Source: Saccharomycopsis malanga (Eukaryota; Ascomycota; Saccharomycetes; Ascoideales; Saccharomycopsidaceae). Taken from it: a DNA stretch of 64,000 nucleotides. Numbering within the stretch: position 1 is the first letter of the stretch; each line of letters opens with the position of its first letter. The stretch lies in NCBI GenBank assembly GCA_004014935.1, contig CP025323.1, positions 2,991,001 through 3,055,000 on the forward strand. The letters run 5' to 3'. A program made the position numbers and the translations under genes. Positions 9,980-19,788 of this stretch are shown here, piece by piece. Below the pieces are notes generated by a model that saw only the letters and a list, made by a program, of their open reading frames with translations, made no database searches and was not told where the DNA came from.

Positions 9980-11125
9980 GGCTGCTGTTGGCTATATCTA
10001 TTATTGGTTGTTTTAAAGGCTTCGGATCTCTGCTGTTATACTGATCTGAATAAATGGGTGTGTGCGTGTTACCCTAATTTACGATAGGGCTATATAAGAA
10101 AAAAAAGCGTGTCTATATAGAGGAGATTTAAGATGTGCCAATGATTTATTTACCAAGTTACAAGTTATTGAACATGTAAGCCTGCAATTTTCATGTAGCC
10201 TATATATAGATCATGCTAGATAGTGCACCTTTGAATGCATACAGTAAATGAGGTGAAAATGTTGTTTGAATTAATAACATTTTTCTCTCAGCTAGTATTG
10301 TTTTTTAATCAAAGGCTTTTGCACTTTTTAATTGTGTTATAAACACTCTGTAATCACATTACAAAACATTACAAAACATTACAAAACATTACAAAACATT
10401 ACAAAACATTACAAGACACTGCAAAACAAGTTATCATTGAAATTTACACTTCAAAGTTAGTACATTCAAATTGCATACTTACTTATTTTGCCCTTGATCA
10501 TCGCAGCTACCATCATTACAGTGTGTGATATATTAAAGACTTGTCTCAACAAGTACAGCACCATTATCTGTGATTTATTATTCTTTTCAACTCTATTATT
10601 CGTCACATTGTAATCAAATTGGCTTTTTCTTACATCATAATAAAAAATTATAGTTTACTGGTTAATATGAACTATAGTTCAAATATTCCCCCCGACAAGT
10701 CTAGAAATGTTTTGCACATAGCACTATTTTGCTTTTGACTACATTGGTAAACCAACCAGCTCCAAATGGAGGCGCTGCTGATTGTCTCCACTATTTACGG
10801 AAGCGACTCCTGTCCTGGTTACGTACTTAAACAATGTTTTATCCGTGATTTGCGTTGCTTGACAATAGTTACCGTAGACTATACAATAGGGGCCTTCTAA
10901 AAAAGGCCCGGTACTGGAATGCTGACTGCAACCTGGTTAGCTCATGAGTTTGTTCAGTGCCCCTGGCCTATTTTGTAAATGTTCTTGCCATAGTGAGGCT
11001 AGCGTGCGCTTTAAAACGCATTATTATTATCTCACTATATAATCCTTAGTATTTAAAAGAAAGAGGATATTGCTTGATTTTGTCAATACGGTGTTTGAAA
11101 GAAGCATATTTTTTGTCTTCCAACT
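9980..11125. promoter_or_regulatory. Bidirectional promoter region between two GT62 genes
   Basis: 1,146 bp separating two divergent paralogues. It holds a perfect 10-bp tandem array (separate entry), a perfect 7-bp-arm hairpin at 10890-10909 (GGGCCTT, loop CTAAAA, AAGGCCC) and TATA-like sequence near 11037. No coding frame is credible. Confidence 0.45.
10357..10427. repeat. Tandem repeat, 10-bp unit ACAAAACATT
   Basis: Five exact head-to-tail copies of ACAAAACATT at 10361-10410, preceded by a partial copy (CATT at 10357-10360) and followed by a decayed copy (ACAAGACACT GCAAAAC). The period is close to one helical turn, so each unit presents the same face of DNA. It sits about 380 bp from the minus-strand start and 700 bp from the plus-strand start. 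Confidence 0.95.
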
Positions 11126-12592
11126 ATGACGAGGCCTAAACTTAGTAAAAAAGCCATCACATATATCGTGACTGGTTCAATAATAGTGATTATTGTTCTT
11201 CTCAATGTCTTACAATTTGTTGAAGGTTTCAGTCTGTATTCCCGAATCAGCCAAACTTTCAATAATAACAGAAAATTCCAGTCTCCAGATCATGAACAGC
11301 TTAACGACAGCCTCCGGAAATTTAGCCAGGAATGTCAAAAAAACAATTACCAGTTTGAATCAGATTCAACGGGTCTGGAAAAACCTTTTGCATTTGATCA
11401 TAACATTTTCAATAAAGAGGATGAGTCTGAAAGATACGAAACCATAACGTTTATTGATTTGAACCCAAAGAGCGAACAAGAGGCCTCAAAGTTTAAATTC
11501 AGCTACCAAAGCCCAGTGCTTGTGCTTTCCAGTGTTACTGATGAGAACTCCTACGGTAATGCTGCTGTTCGGTCCTTCAAAAACTTTCTCAACATGCTCA
11601 ACAAAATCAACTATCCAAAAAGTCAGGTCACTTTAGGTTTATCAGTGAAATCACCAAAAGAGTTTCGAAAGTTGAAAAGTCTTGTTTCTGACTACTACAA
11701 CAGTCCGAATCTCGTAGAGTTTTTCCAAGATGTTGAGAAGCAAGACAATCTGTTCCAAAAAAGGCACTCAGATGATCCAAACTACAGAGGAAAATTCCGC
11801 AAGATTGTTCTTGTACATGCCCCATTCATTGAAAACTCGTTCAAAATTGACAGAGATACCAGACACGACCTTGCAATTCAGAAGCGTCGTCGGTCAGTTA
11901 TAGCCAAGGTTAGAAACTTTCTCTTAAACACTGTCCTTACTAACGAAAAATATACCTTATTCATTGACAGTGACATTTTTGAACTTCCTTTCAATATGGT
12001 CAATTACTTTATCAAGTCTAATAAAGACGTTGTAGTTCCTAGAATTCAAAAAGGTGATTATTGTTTCGACTACGACCAAAATTCTTGGGTTGGCGAGCGT
12101 ACTCAGCCTACCAAAGAAGAATTTGCTAAACTCAACTATAACAAACAACTCAAGATGAAAAAGAAAAAAGAAGAGGCTGGAATAGTTGATGATGATACCG
12201 ACATTGAGGCAGAACATCCAACATTAGTAAAATCCAATTCTGAAAACGGTACACCTTTTTTTGAAACTCAGGAAGAATTCACATATGTCCCAAACCGCGC
12301 TAAAAATTCCAAACTTCTCATTATGCTCTCTCGTAATTTGGAGATCAACTCTGAAGAAGCATTTCATTACTTTACACCTATAGACTCTGTTGGAGGAGCA
12401 GTACTCTTTGTAAAAAGTATCATCTTCAAACAAGGCATCCAGTTTCCTCCATTATATATTGTCGGTACTGATTGGAACCGGATTGAAGGTTACGACGGTA
12501 TCGAAACAGAAGGCCTTTGTTATCAGGCCCTGATATTAGGGTATCAATGCTGGGGAGCACCTGATATTGTCGCTCAGCACTTTGATTCATAA
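11126..12592 (+). CDS. GT62 mannosyltransferase (Mnn9/Van1/Anp1 family), 488 aa
   Basis: Second GT62 paralogue, type II membrane topology: a basic cytosolic tail, anchor at about residues 12-34 (YIVTGSIIVIIVLLNVL), long stem, then the catalytic domain. Shared with the 8741-9979 product: KRRRSVIAKVRNFLLNTVL, the DSD motif (LFIDSDIFELP), YDQNSWVGER, DSVGGAVLFVK, VGTDW and GYDGIETEGLCYQA. It is longer because of a stem extension and a charged, Lys/Glu-rich insertion (KQLKMKKKKEEAGIVDDDTD) after the NSWVGER loop. Probably a Golgi mannan-synthesis enzyme acting with other GT62 members. The divergent arrangement and high similarity suggest an old tandem-inverted duplication. Confidence 0.85.
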   Translation: MTRPKLSKKAITYIVTGSIIVIIVLLNVLQFVEGFSLYSRISQTFNNNRKFQSPDHEQLNDSLRKFSQECQKNNYQFESDSTGLEKPFAFDHNIFNKEDESERYETITFIDLNPKSEQEASKFKFSYQSPVLVLSSVTDENSYGNAAVRSFKNFLNMLNKINYPKSQVTLGLSVKSPKEFRKLKSLVSDYYNSPNLVEFFQDVEKQDNLFQKRHSDDPNYRGKFRKIVLVHAPFIENSFKIDRDTRHDLAIQKRRRSVIAKVRNFLLNTVLTNEKYTLFIDSDIFELPFNMVNYFIKSNKDVVVPRIQKGDYCFDYDQNSWVGERTQPTKEEFAKLNYNKQLKMKKKKEEAGIVDDDTDIEAEHPTLVKSNSENGTPFFETQEEFTYVPNRAKNSKLLIMLSRNLEINSEEAFHYFTPIDSVGGAVLFVKSIIFKQGIQFPPLYIVGTDWNRIEGYDGIETEGLCYQALILGYQCWGAPDIVAQHFDS

Positions 12593-13119
12593 TTGTCATT
12601 ACATTCATATTCCTACATTCACTTCTCCCCAACTTTTTGTCACATTCTTATGTCCGTTATGCTTATACTTTACGCTAGCTTATATTTATCAAATATTTCC
12701 TTATTATTATAGATTGTCACTTCACACTAAAATAATTATAAACTTTTTCTTCAGTTTTGTCATTACTTATAGGCAGCTCTACAAACCCGCCTGTTAATTT
12801 ATACTGTAGCATTTATGAACCTTCTTATCTTTTTTTATTATTGTTAACTAGAGATCAAAGGTACGCAAAAAGCTGGTTTGCTTTATAATGTTGAGTACAA
12901 CTGTTTGAAACATGGATTTGGACTTAGCGCTTACTACATACTAATCGACTGTTTCACTAAACAAACAAAAAATATTGGAAAGCTTCTGGACCTACAGTAG
13001 TCCGGCGCCTGGTATTTAACATTTATTCAATATACAGTTGATAGTTCAATACATGTAGAACTGAAAATCTACCCAACTACAACTAAAACCTTTGCTGTAA
13101 CCCTTGCATATTGCTGAAA
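12593..13119. other. Intergenic region, convergent 3' ends
   Basis: AT-rich 3' flanks of the GT62 gene and PRP31. Nothing further recognised. Confidence 0.5.
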
Positions 13120-14793
13120 TTATGCTTGATGACGTTTACTATTTGGGCCTACATCACTGTCTGAAGCTTTTCGTTTCAAGTCTCGCTGGCCAATCCATTT
13201 TTGGTTATTTTCAGAAATCGATAACTGCACTGGTGGGGCGCTTAACACGTCGCCACCTGTGAGCAATATTTCGTTATGTGAGCTATCGAGATTCTTTAGT
13301 CTATCAGCCATTTTCTTACTAACCTGTGTTTTTTGGTTGGTACTATTAGCTTTAATGGTTCTGATACGCCCGGTGGAAACAAGTGAATTACGACCAGCCA
13401 ATCCTAATCCAATCTGTTCGCCATAAGAATCCATGACAGTGTCTTCTTCTTTGCCAAAAGCCATTCTATTCTGAGCCTTTTGCAATTCAGTCATTTCGAA
13501 TTTCTCCTTAAACTTTCTGAATCGTCTGCCGCCTCTTTTCTTGGAGGTTTTGTCAACTGGTATAGGCAACGCCTTAGGCCCTACAACCTGCGGTGGTTCT
13601 AACAATTTCTCAAACTTTTTATGGATATCAGCAATCACTTTGTCAGCAAATGAGCCATCTGAATTAGATCCCGAGAAGTCAATTCGAGCAGCCAAGATAA
13701 GTTTTCCAGACACAATTCGCATCGCCTGTTTCTTGATATCATCAGGAACTTCCGAGATTATAGGCGAATGAAACAAAAACCCTTGTTGGCGAATCCCGGT
13801 TTGACCAAACCCAATCTTTACAGGCCGCTTATTGCCTATGGAGGGTACATTACATGACGGAGTCAGCAGAAGTCCTTCAAGACCACCGGAATAACTCATT
13901 AATTGAACTGCACACTGCGACCCAACAATTTTTGTCAAGTTCGGAGCAAACCTCGATAATCTAGACGAAACAAACAACATAATCTTTGTGCGGGCCTCGT
14001 GAAGGTTTAAAAGCACTTCACAGGCTTCAGTAATATGCGTCATTGTCTCTTCAGGTAAAGGCTTGGTAGCTAGTTCTAGTATTGACATATTAATGACCAA
14101 TAACTTTTCTCCCGACAAAACTTTCTTCAATTCGTTTGATTTTTGCGGAACATCTTGTAGGTCGTTTTTTATTATCAAGACAGTTCTAGCAAAATCAACG
14201 GGATCAGGCACAATCGATTCAAGTTCTGGGAATCTTGGCGAATAATTCACTTTCAAAAAATTGTGTACCAACATAATCTCATTATTGATTTCCGCACTAA
14301 ACTCATTAGCAGTCACAAGAAATTTGTATTCAGAATTATCCACCAGTGGTGCGCCAGTTACTACACCAACAGACCCACTTTCTTCCAAGCTACGAATTCG
14401 CTGAAGAACAGGCCCTAAGATATCTAAAAGATTGGAAACTTGCTTAATGCTTTTCACAGATTTCATATCTAATTGACTTATCAAGTCTTCTGTTGTCAAG
14501 TTGCGTTCATTCGCCACAATCTTCTTAATACCTGCCATTAAAACGTCATCATTGACATTGTCATTCCCAAAATCATCTACCTCAGTTTTGCTATACCCGT
14601 TGCTATTTTCGGTTGTATTAATATGGCCATCGCCTTTCACCAAGCTATCTTTCAAATGGACAGCGCTGCTACCATCTTCCGAATTAATACTTACTACTGA
14701 CGTCAACTGTTCACCATCTTCTTGTTCCTTTTCATCATCACTGCTTTCAAAATCGTTCTCCAAATCTTGAAGGTATGTTTCCTCTAATGGCAT
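13120..14793 (-). CDS. PRP31: U4/U6-U5 tri-snRNP protein Prp31
   Basis: Prp31 binds the U4 snRNA 5' stem-loop with Snu13 and is needed for tri-snRNP assembly. The start is the ATG at 14791-14793 (MPLEETYLQDLENDFESSDD), giving 557 residues; the upstream open frame lacks an ATG. An acidic N-terminus is followed by a helical region and then the Nop domain (LTKIVGSQCAVQLMSYSGG, and the loop before PSCNVPSIGNKR). The Prp31 C-terminal signature KKRGGRRFRKFKEKFEMTEL follows, then MAFGKEEDTVMDSYGEQIGLG. Two adjacent CTG codons at 13864-13869 lie in the loop where human and S. cerevisiae Prp31 have Leu-Ser-Lys/Arg. Reading the first as Ser restores the conserved serine. Divergent from UFO1, with 287 bp between starts. 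Confidence 0.92.
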   Translation of the reverse strand: MPLEETYLQDLENDFESSDDEKEQEDGEQLTSVVSINSEDGSSAVHLKDSLVKGDGHINTTENSNGYSKTEVDDFGNDNVNDDVLMAGIKKIVANERNLTTEDLISQLDMKSVKSIKQVSNLLDILGPVLQRIRSLEESGSVGVVTGAPLVDNSEYKFLVTANEFSAEINNEIMLVHNFLKVNYSPRFPELESIVPDPVDFARTVLIIKNDLQDVPQKSNELKKVLSGEKLLVINMSILELATKPLPEETMTHITEACEVLLNLHEARTKIMLFVSSRLSRFAPNLTKIVGSQCAVQLMSYSGGLEGLLLTPSCNVPSIGNKRPVKIGFGQTGIRQQGFLFHSPIISEVPDDIKKQAMRIVSGKLILAARIDFSGSNSDGSFADKVIADIHKKFEKLLEPPQVVGPKALPIPVDKTSKKRGGRRFRKFKEKFEMTELQKAQNRMAFGKEEDTVMDSYGEQIGLGLAGRNSLVSTGRIRTIKANSTNQKTQVSKKMADRLKNLDSSHNEILLTGGDVLSAPPVQLSISENNQKWIGQRDLKRKASDSDVGPNSKRHQA

Positions 14794-15080
14794 TTTGCAA
14801 TACAACAGGATTTCACCAAAGCGCTCACAGCCCAATACAACCAACTCTTCCTCCTCATAGACAGCATCAGATTGGTTAAAATATTTCCAATGACCCAGAA
14901 AAAAGGTATAAAAAAGGTATACTAAGCAGGTGATTCAATATATTACTAAACAATGTACATTATTTGCTATTCGCACTGCGATGGGCTGTGGCAAACCGTG
15001 AAATATATAGAGCTGAGGCGAATCAATATTTGAAAGTGAAAAATCTCTATATACTCATCGAACGAGTGACAACGAGATCA

Positions 15081-18000
15081 ATGTCCGTGGAATCAGCGGC
15101 GTCGGTGTCTTCTAAGCAGCGGGTATCGATATACATATTACCTGCCGAAGTTCTCATACAAACATTTGGATTATTGGATACCCATACGCTCGAGACAGTT
15201 GCTTCCTTAAGTCCGTATCTCAATGATGTAATTAATAACGACTATATATGGAAAGTTTTATTGATACGGCGTCTAGTGGGTGGAGAGAATGCTATTGATG
15301 TAAGTAAGGTTCCAGGAAAGCGTAAGGCTGCAAGATATCAGTTTGGAGCAGATAACCAGAATGTTGTGGATAGAAACTCTCGGATCATAAGTGATTTTCC
15401 ATCTTTATCTAGTTCATTTTATTGGAAGACAGAATATCTGGTAAGGTTTGCTTACCTTTCGAAGCTTGTGAATATCAATAAGAATAAGAAGGTGGGCAGC
15501 CAAAAAGCATTACGGAAAAGTTATCGTAAGTTAAGTCCGTATCTCTTGACCTCTGTTTATCTGGTGCATTCCAATTATGCTGTAGACCAGCTTATAGCTG
15601 ATTTCAATCAAGACAAACTTATCTTGTACAGTAACAATACAAGCATTCTCAATTTTCTCTCGTTGAAGCAAGGAAAGAAGAATTACCAGGTGAATTCACA
15701 CATAAGTCAGGATCTACTCATGGAACATTCTGTGAGTCAAATACATTATGTCACTGCCAAAGGTTTATGTAGGCACTTTGTGATGTTAGGAAATAGTAAT
15801 GGCCTCATATTTTATAAACAATTCAACAATGACTTTGCATTTGCCAACTCTTTGTCGGAACGCTTTTTCAATAAACATACGCTTATCAGGCAGCAACGGC
15901 ATCAATCACCACAGCACAAAGCACTTGTTGACAAAAAACTTTTTATTAGTGCGTTGATTTTGAACCCTATATTGAATTCCAATACTGTCAGTTATACCAA
16001 GACCAGCCTTGATGTGTTGACTGGTGATTTAAATGGCCAACTTTTTGGCTGGAATTTCATCACCAAAGAGTCTCATTTTCTGATCAATATCAATGATTAT
16101 ATTTCAAGCAATATCAATTTGGATCCAAATGTACAGTTTCCTGTAATTAAAATTGCGTCAAACTTTAGAGATATTGTCGTCGTAGAGTCTATCAACATGA
16201 ACTTTTTCATAATCAAGTTTCAGGATTTCACAAATTATACTGTACGTCATGTGTGGAAACAAATTGAGAAGCCAGACCAATATTGCATGAAACTTTGGGA
16301 AATCTTCAACAACAACTCAGTTCATCTTGTCAATGGCTTTACAGCTTCACTGTTAAAATGTCTTGTGGATCCACCCCAAATGGAAATGAAGACATTCATG
16401 GAAATAGACTATGCTAATCAAAAGATAATTCACTCACATGGCCCTGCGATTGATATTTTAACGTTTGACGGGTATAAATCTTATTCTGTTAACACATGGC
16501 TTTCCTCAGACTTCAAAGGTGATGTCGAGTTTGTTATCCAAACCAAAATTATAAACAATTTGTACACTAGGCATTCTAATGGTCATTTATTAGCTGGTAA
16601 TGATTCTGCATTACACATTGCGCTATTCTCTTCTGGTAAAGTTGTAGTTCATAGCACTTCCAATCATAGTTCATCTAATGATCCTGCCACTAGTAGTAGC
16701 AATACGTTAATTTTCAAAGTAATACCTGATTTCATTCAACTGTTATTTGAAAGCCCACGGCCAACACAGCATTTATTTCCAATCAACAAGTTTGATTGCA
16801 ACAATGCGGTCATCATACTATGTTCTTATAATGGTTGGATAGCAATTGCAAACATTCTCAATGGACATATCTTGAAAATCATAAGAGATAAAGTTCCAAA
16901 GGTATTGATGCCTTTATCTACCACTTTCCCAACAGAGGAAATTAATAGAGGTGTCACTACTGAGAACCGTGCTAATGTCGCTGATGCCATCGAAAACAGC
17001 CTCACGCCAACAACCGCCGTACAGATATCTCTGTTGACCACTTTACAAACGGCGAAAGACGATGATGATAATAGCCAAAGAATTAGAAAGATTGAGGACT
17101 CGTTACCCCCTGTGTTATTGTCTGGTATTGTAGTACTAAACAATGTAGTGCAATACTTTCAAATCTCTTTTGAGAACTCATTGTACATTAGAAACACTTC
17201 GGGATTGACCGAAGAAGCGCTTCTTGCAAAGAAACAGTTGAAAAAGAAAAACATGAAACAGTTGGAAAAGTTGAAGTTACTAGAAGATATTCAAGCCGAG
17301 ACTAATGAATACGATTATCATAATTACGAAACGTTGCTTAGAAATAGATTATTTGACAAATACAACGGTGCTACAGATTTGACTGACGATGAAGAAATGA
17401 TGCTTGCGTTGGCTCTTAGTCAAAGTGCTGGTGAGGCTAAAAAGGGTGACGAAGAGTTTACGCAGGATGAATTGGATTCGCTCAAAAAGGCTATAGAGTT
17501 GTCAAAACTTGAAAAGTCTCAAGTTGATGAATCCAAAGAAATTGATGAGGATTTGCAAAGAGCATTGCAATTATCAAAGTTGGAAAATGACGAAGATGAA
17601 CAAGTATTTCGTGACATTGGTTTTTCTTCACAGCCTCTTTCGGAAAACCCTTCCGAGCAGTTCGCCGAAGAGGAATCTAACTCACCTGGTAAAGGCAAAG
17701 TTTCAGACTTTGAAGATACTCTTGATGAGGACTTGAAAAAGGCAATTGCCTTATCCGAGTTAGAATCCAAAAAATCCAAGACTCACAGCAATAGTTCTTC
17801 GCTGTTTTATGCTTCTTCTTCTTCTTCCTCTTCTTCACATTACACGTATCCGTCACAGGATACAAACGTCATAGGGCTTTCTACTAGCACCTCTACCTCG
17901 TATAAACCAAAACCAAAGAAGGCTCTGTTGACAAAAACATCCAAGAACAAGATCAAACAAAAGTACAAAAAGTTGGATCTTGACAATTTTAACCACATTG

Positions 18001-18161
18001 AAAATATGGAAGATTTTGACAACGAACACGACGAATTCAACCGAGCTTTGGAGTTGTCAAAACGAGAAACGGAACCTCCTTTGCCCCAACAAGATGTTGG
18101 AAACACTTCAGACGATGAAGAGTTGAAAAGGATTTTAGAATTATCAAAACTTGAACAATAA
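15081..18161 (+). CDS. UFO1: F-box protein with six ubiquitin-interacting motifs, Ufo1
   Basis: Ufo1 is an SCF ubiquitin-ligase receptor (S. cerevisiae targets include Ho endonuclease). The start is the ATG at 15081, giving 1,026 residues; the open frame upstream has no ATG. An F-box is at about residues 17-60 (IYILPAEVLIQTFGLLDTHTL). A long central region follows that may form a WD-like propeller. Six UIM helices of the pattern acidic-x-AxxLS lie near residues 770, 802, 823, 882, 982 and 1011 (for example DEDLQRALQLSKLEND, DEDLKKAIALSELESK, DDEELKRILELSKLEQ). A poly-Ser tract (17805-17836) separates UIMs 4 and 5. From memory, S. cerevisiae Ufo1 has three UIMs. UIMs of this class favour rapid turnover of the receptor itself. 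Confidence 0.88.
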   Translation: MSVESAASVSSKQRVSIYILPAEVLIQTFGLLDTHTLETVASLSPYLNDVINNDYIWKVLLIRRLVGGENAIDVSKVPGKRKAARYQFGADNQNVVDRNSRIISDFPSLSSSFYWKTEYLVRFAYLSKLVNINKNKKVGSQKALRKSYRKLSPYLLTSVYLVHSNYAVDQLIADFNQDKLILYSNNTSILNFLSLKQGKKNYQVNSHISQDLLMEHSVSQIHYVTAKGLCRHFVMLGNSNGLIFYKQFNNDFAFANSLSERFFNKHTLIRQQRHQSPQHKALVDKKLFISALILNPILNSNTVSYTKTSLDVLTGDLNGQLFGWNFITKESHFLININDYISSNINLDPNVQFPVIKIASNFRDIVVVESINMNFFIIKFQDFTNYTVRHVWKQIEKPDQYCMKLWEIFNNNSVHLVNGFTASLLKCLVDPPQMEMKTFMEIDYANQKIIHSHGPAIDILTFDGYKSYSVNTWLSSDFKGDVEFVIQTKIINNLYTRHSNGHLLAGNDSALHIALFSSGKVVVHSTSNHSSSNDPATSSSNTLIFKVIPDFIQLLFESPRPTQHLFPINKFDCNNAVIILCSYNGWIAIANILNGHILKIIRDKVPKVLMPLSTTFPTEEINRGVTTENRANVADAIENSLTPTTAVQISLLTTLQTAKDDDDNSQRIRKIEDSLPPVLLSGIVVLNNVVQYFQISFENSLYIRNTSGLTEEALLAKKQLKKKNMKQLEKLKLLEDIQAETNEYDYHNYETLLRNRLFDKYNGATDLTDDEEMMLALALSQSAGEAKKGDEEFTQDELDSLKKAIELSKLEKSQVDESKEIDEDLQRALQLSKLENDEDEQVFRDIGFSSQPLSENPSEQFAEEESNSPGKGKVSDFEDTLDEDLKKAIALSELESKKSKTHSNSSSLFYASSSSSSSSHYTYPSQDTNVIGLSTSTSTSYKPKPKKALLTKTSKNKIKQKYKKLDLDNFNHIENMEDFDNEHDEFNRALELSKRETEPPLPQQDVGNTSDDEELKRILELSKLEQ

Positions 18162-18403
18162 TCAGCATTGTATACTATAAGCATTTAATTTTATATATTT
18201 TTTATGTAGAAAGGGCAATTTGGGCATAAGGACTTGTGACTCTTCGCTGTGTTGAGTGAACTATCTAAAGCATGGGCCTGATGATGGAAAGAATATAACG
18301 AGTACCGTGATTTATTTAAATCGGGTTTTACCAAACTCCATAAAACATTAAAACCATTCATGAGATAATGCATGCTTAATCGCCATCATCATTATTTTTT
18401 ATG

Positions 18404-19138
18404 TTAAATGTTTGTAGATACAATTTTTGTAAGAATATTCGAGCTCAATGAAATGTGTAAAAGTCTTCCGTAAACAGAGAACCATGCCAACAAGTAATGT
18501 TGCCTCTGAATACTATCCGGTACCACGTCGTTCGTAGCACATGGATGTATAAAAAACCATATTTGGTTCTGAAAAACAATATGGTAATCCAATGTAATAT
18601 TTTCTATAAGGTATGCATTTGGCAATACTGTGCTAGAAGAGTTTTTCAATTCCATTTCTATGTCTGGAATCTCCAGGGTAGAATTGAGGGTTGAACTTAT
18701 TGTTTGAGCAGAGTTATCGAGATTGAAATGAGTACTATCAATAATGTTCTTGTTTACGAGTCGCTCCAAATCAACTATTGGTTTCATACTTTCAATTGAA
18801 CTGCTACGGTTTTCTACAAAAGAATCAGGATCTTCATCAATGACTTTGAAAGCTTCCTTGTAATGATTTTCTTTTACAATGTCAAAAACCCGGAAATGTA
18901 GCACAGGCTCTTGGTATGACCTATGATAGCTTATCGTACATGTTACCATATACTGATTCTCTTTGTTGAGCGAGCCATCACTGACCGAAGTCCTGATAAT
19001 ACAGTACTTCAGGTTTCCTTCTGATCTTAACTCAATTGCCTCTATAGACTGCGTTTTCGTCACCTTTTGTTCAACCAGTCTACTTAAAACGTTTCCTAAT
19101 AAAGCCAACTGCTCATTGAACTCAGACTCTGATATCAT
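18404..19138 (-). CDS. ATG10: Atg10, E2-like enzyme for Atg12-Atg5 conjugation
   Basis: Atg10 takes Atg12 from Atg7 and transfers it to Atg5 during autophagosome formation. The start is set at the ATG at 19136-19138 (MISESEFNEQLALLG), matching the start of S. cerevisiae Atg10; seven upstream in-frame codons lack an ATG. The 244-residue product has the E2-like core strands (YMVTCTISYHRSYQEPVLHFRVF) and the active-site motif FIHPCAT with Cys at about residue 200, as in the yeast HPCDT. It is longer than S. cerevisiae Atg10 (167 aa) through an insertion near residues 100-170. It is convergent with UFO1. Confidence 0.86.
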   Translation of the reverse strand: MISESEFNEQLALLGNVLSRLVEQKVTKTQSIEAIELRSEGNLKYCIIRTSVSDGSLNKENQYMVTCTISYHRSYQEPVLHFRVFDIVKENHYKEAFKVIDEDPDSFVENRSSSIESMKPIVDLERLVNKNIIDSTHFNLDNSAQTISSTLNSTLEIPDIEMELKNSSSTVLPNAYLIENITLDYHIVFQNQIWFFIHPCATNDVVPDSIQRQHYLLAWFSVYGRLLHISLSSNILTKIVSTNI

Positions 19139-19788
19139 ATGGCTTCTGGATACTTTCACTTTAGTAGCTTCAAGCGAGTTATTAGTTGGTAAGGTCTGGG
19201 AGAATTCTTACTTTACTATCGATGGATCAACGGCTCAGTGTAGGGTCATGCGCTTCAGAAGATTAATTTAAACCTAGTAAGGTATTTACAATCTGCGCAA
19301 GTATAAACCTGTATCTTCGTACTGTGGTCTATTAATCACTTAACTAGTTCAAAGTCATATTCCAGACAGTGTAGCTCAATTTATTCACTCATGTTGGGAC
19401 AATATCGTTCAAATTGAAGTAAAAGGGAAAGCTACACTTACTTTACTTTAACCGTAAATTAATATATAATCCTAAAAGCTACTGATTAGCAGTGTACCTT
19501 GCATAGTTCGAAGGACAAAATTTGTCGCCCAAGCTTTTTGATATCAGGCTGAATTACTTGAAGCATTGCCAACGTTACCAAAAGTATATTGACAGAAGTA
19601 TCATAGCAGGAAAAACAGCCAAATATAAAGAATATGGAAACTATCAAGCTTTGAAAGTAGGTTCACAGAAAAGTCTATAAAAACCCACATAAACAACTAA
19701 AGGAACAAAAAAATGACATGAAATCATAACATAAAAATAGAGCATCACAAGATTCGTAAAATAACATTTCAAAAACTAAAAAAAAAAA
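19139..19788. other. Intergenic region ATG10 5' side / transporter 3' side
   Basis: 650 bp, tandem minus-strand genes. The ATG10 leader region contains a possible five-codon uORF (ATG at 19247-19249) if transcription starts that far upstream. Otherwise AT-rich sequence without recognisable features. Confidence 0.4.
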
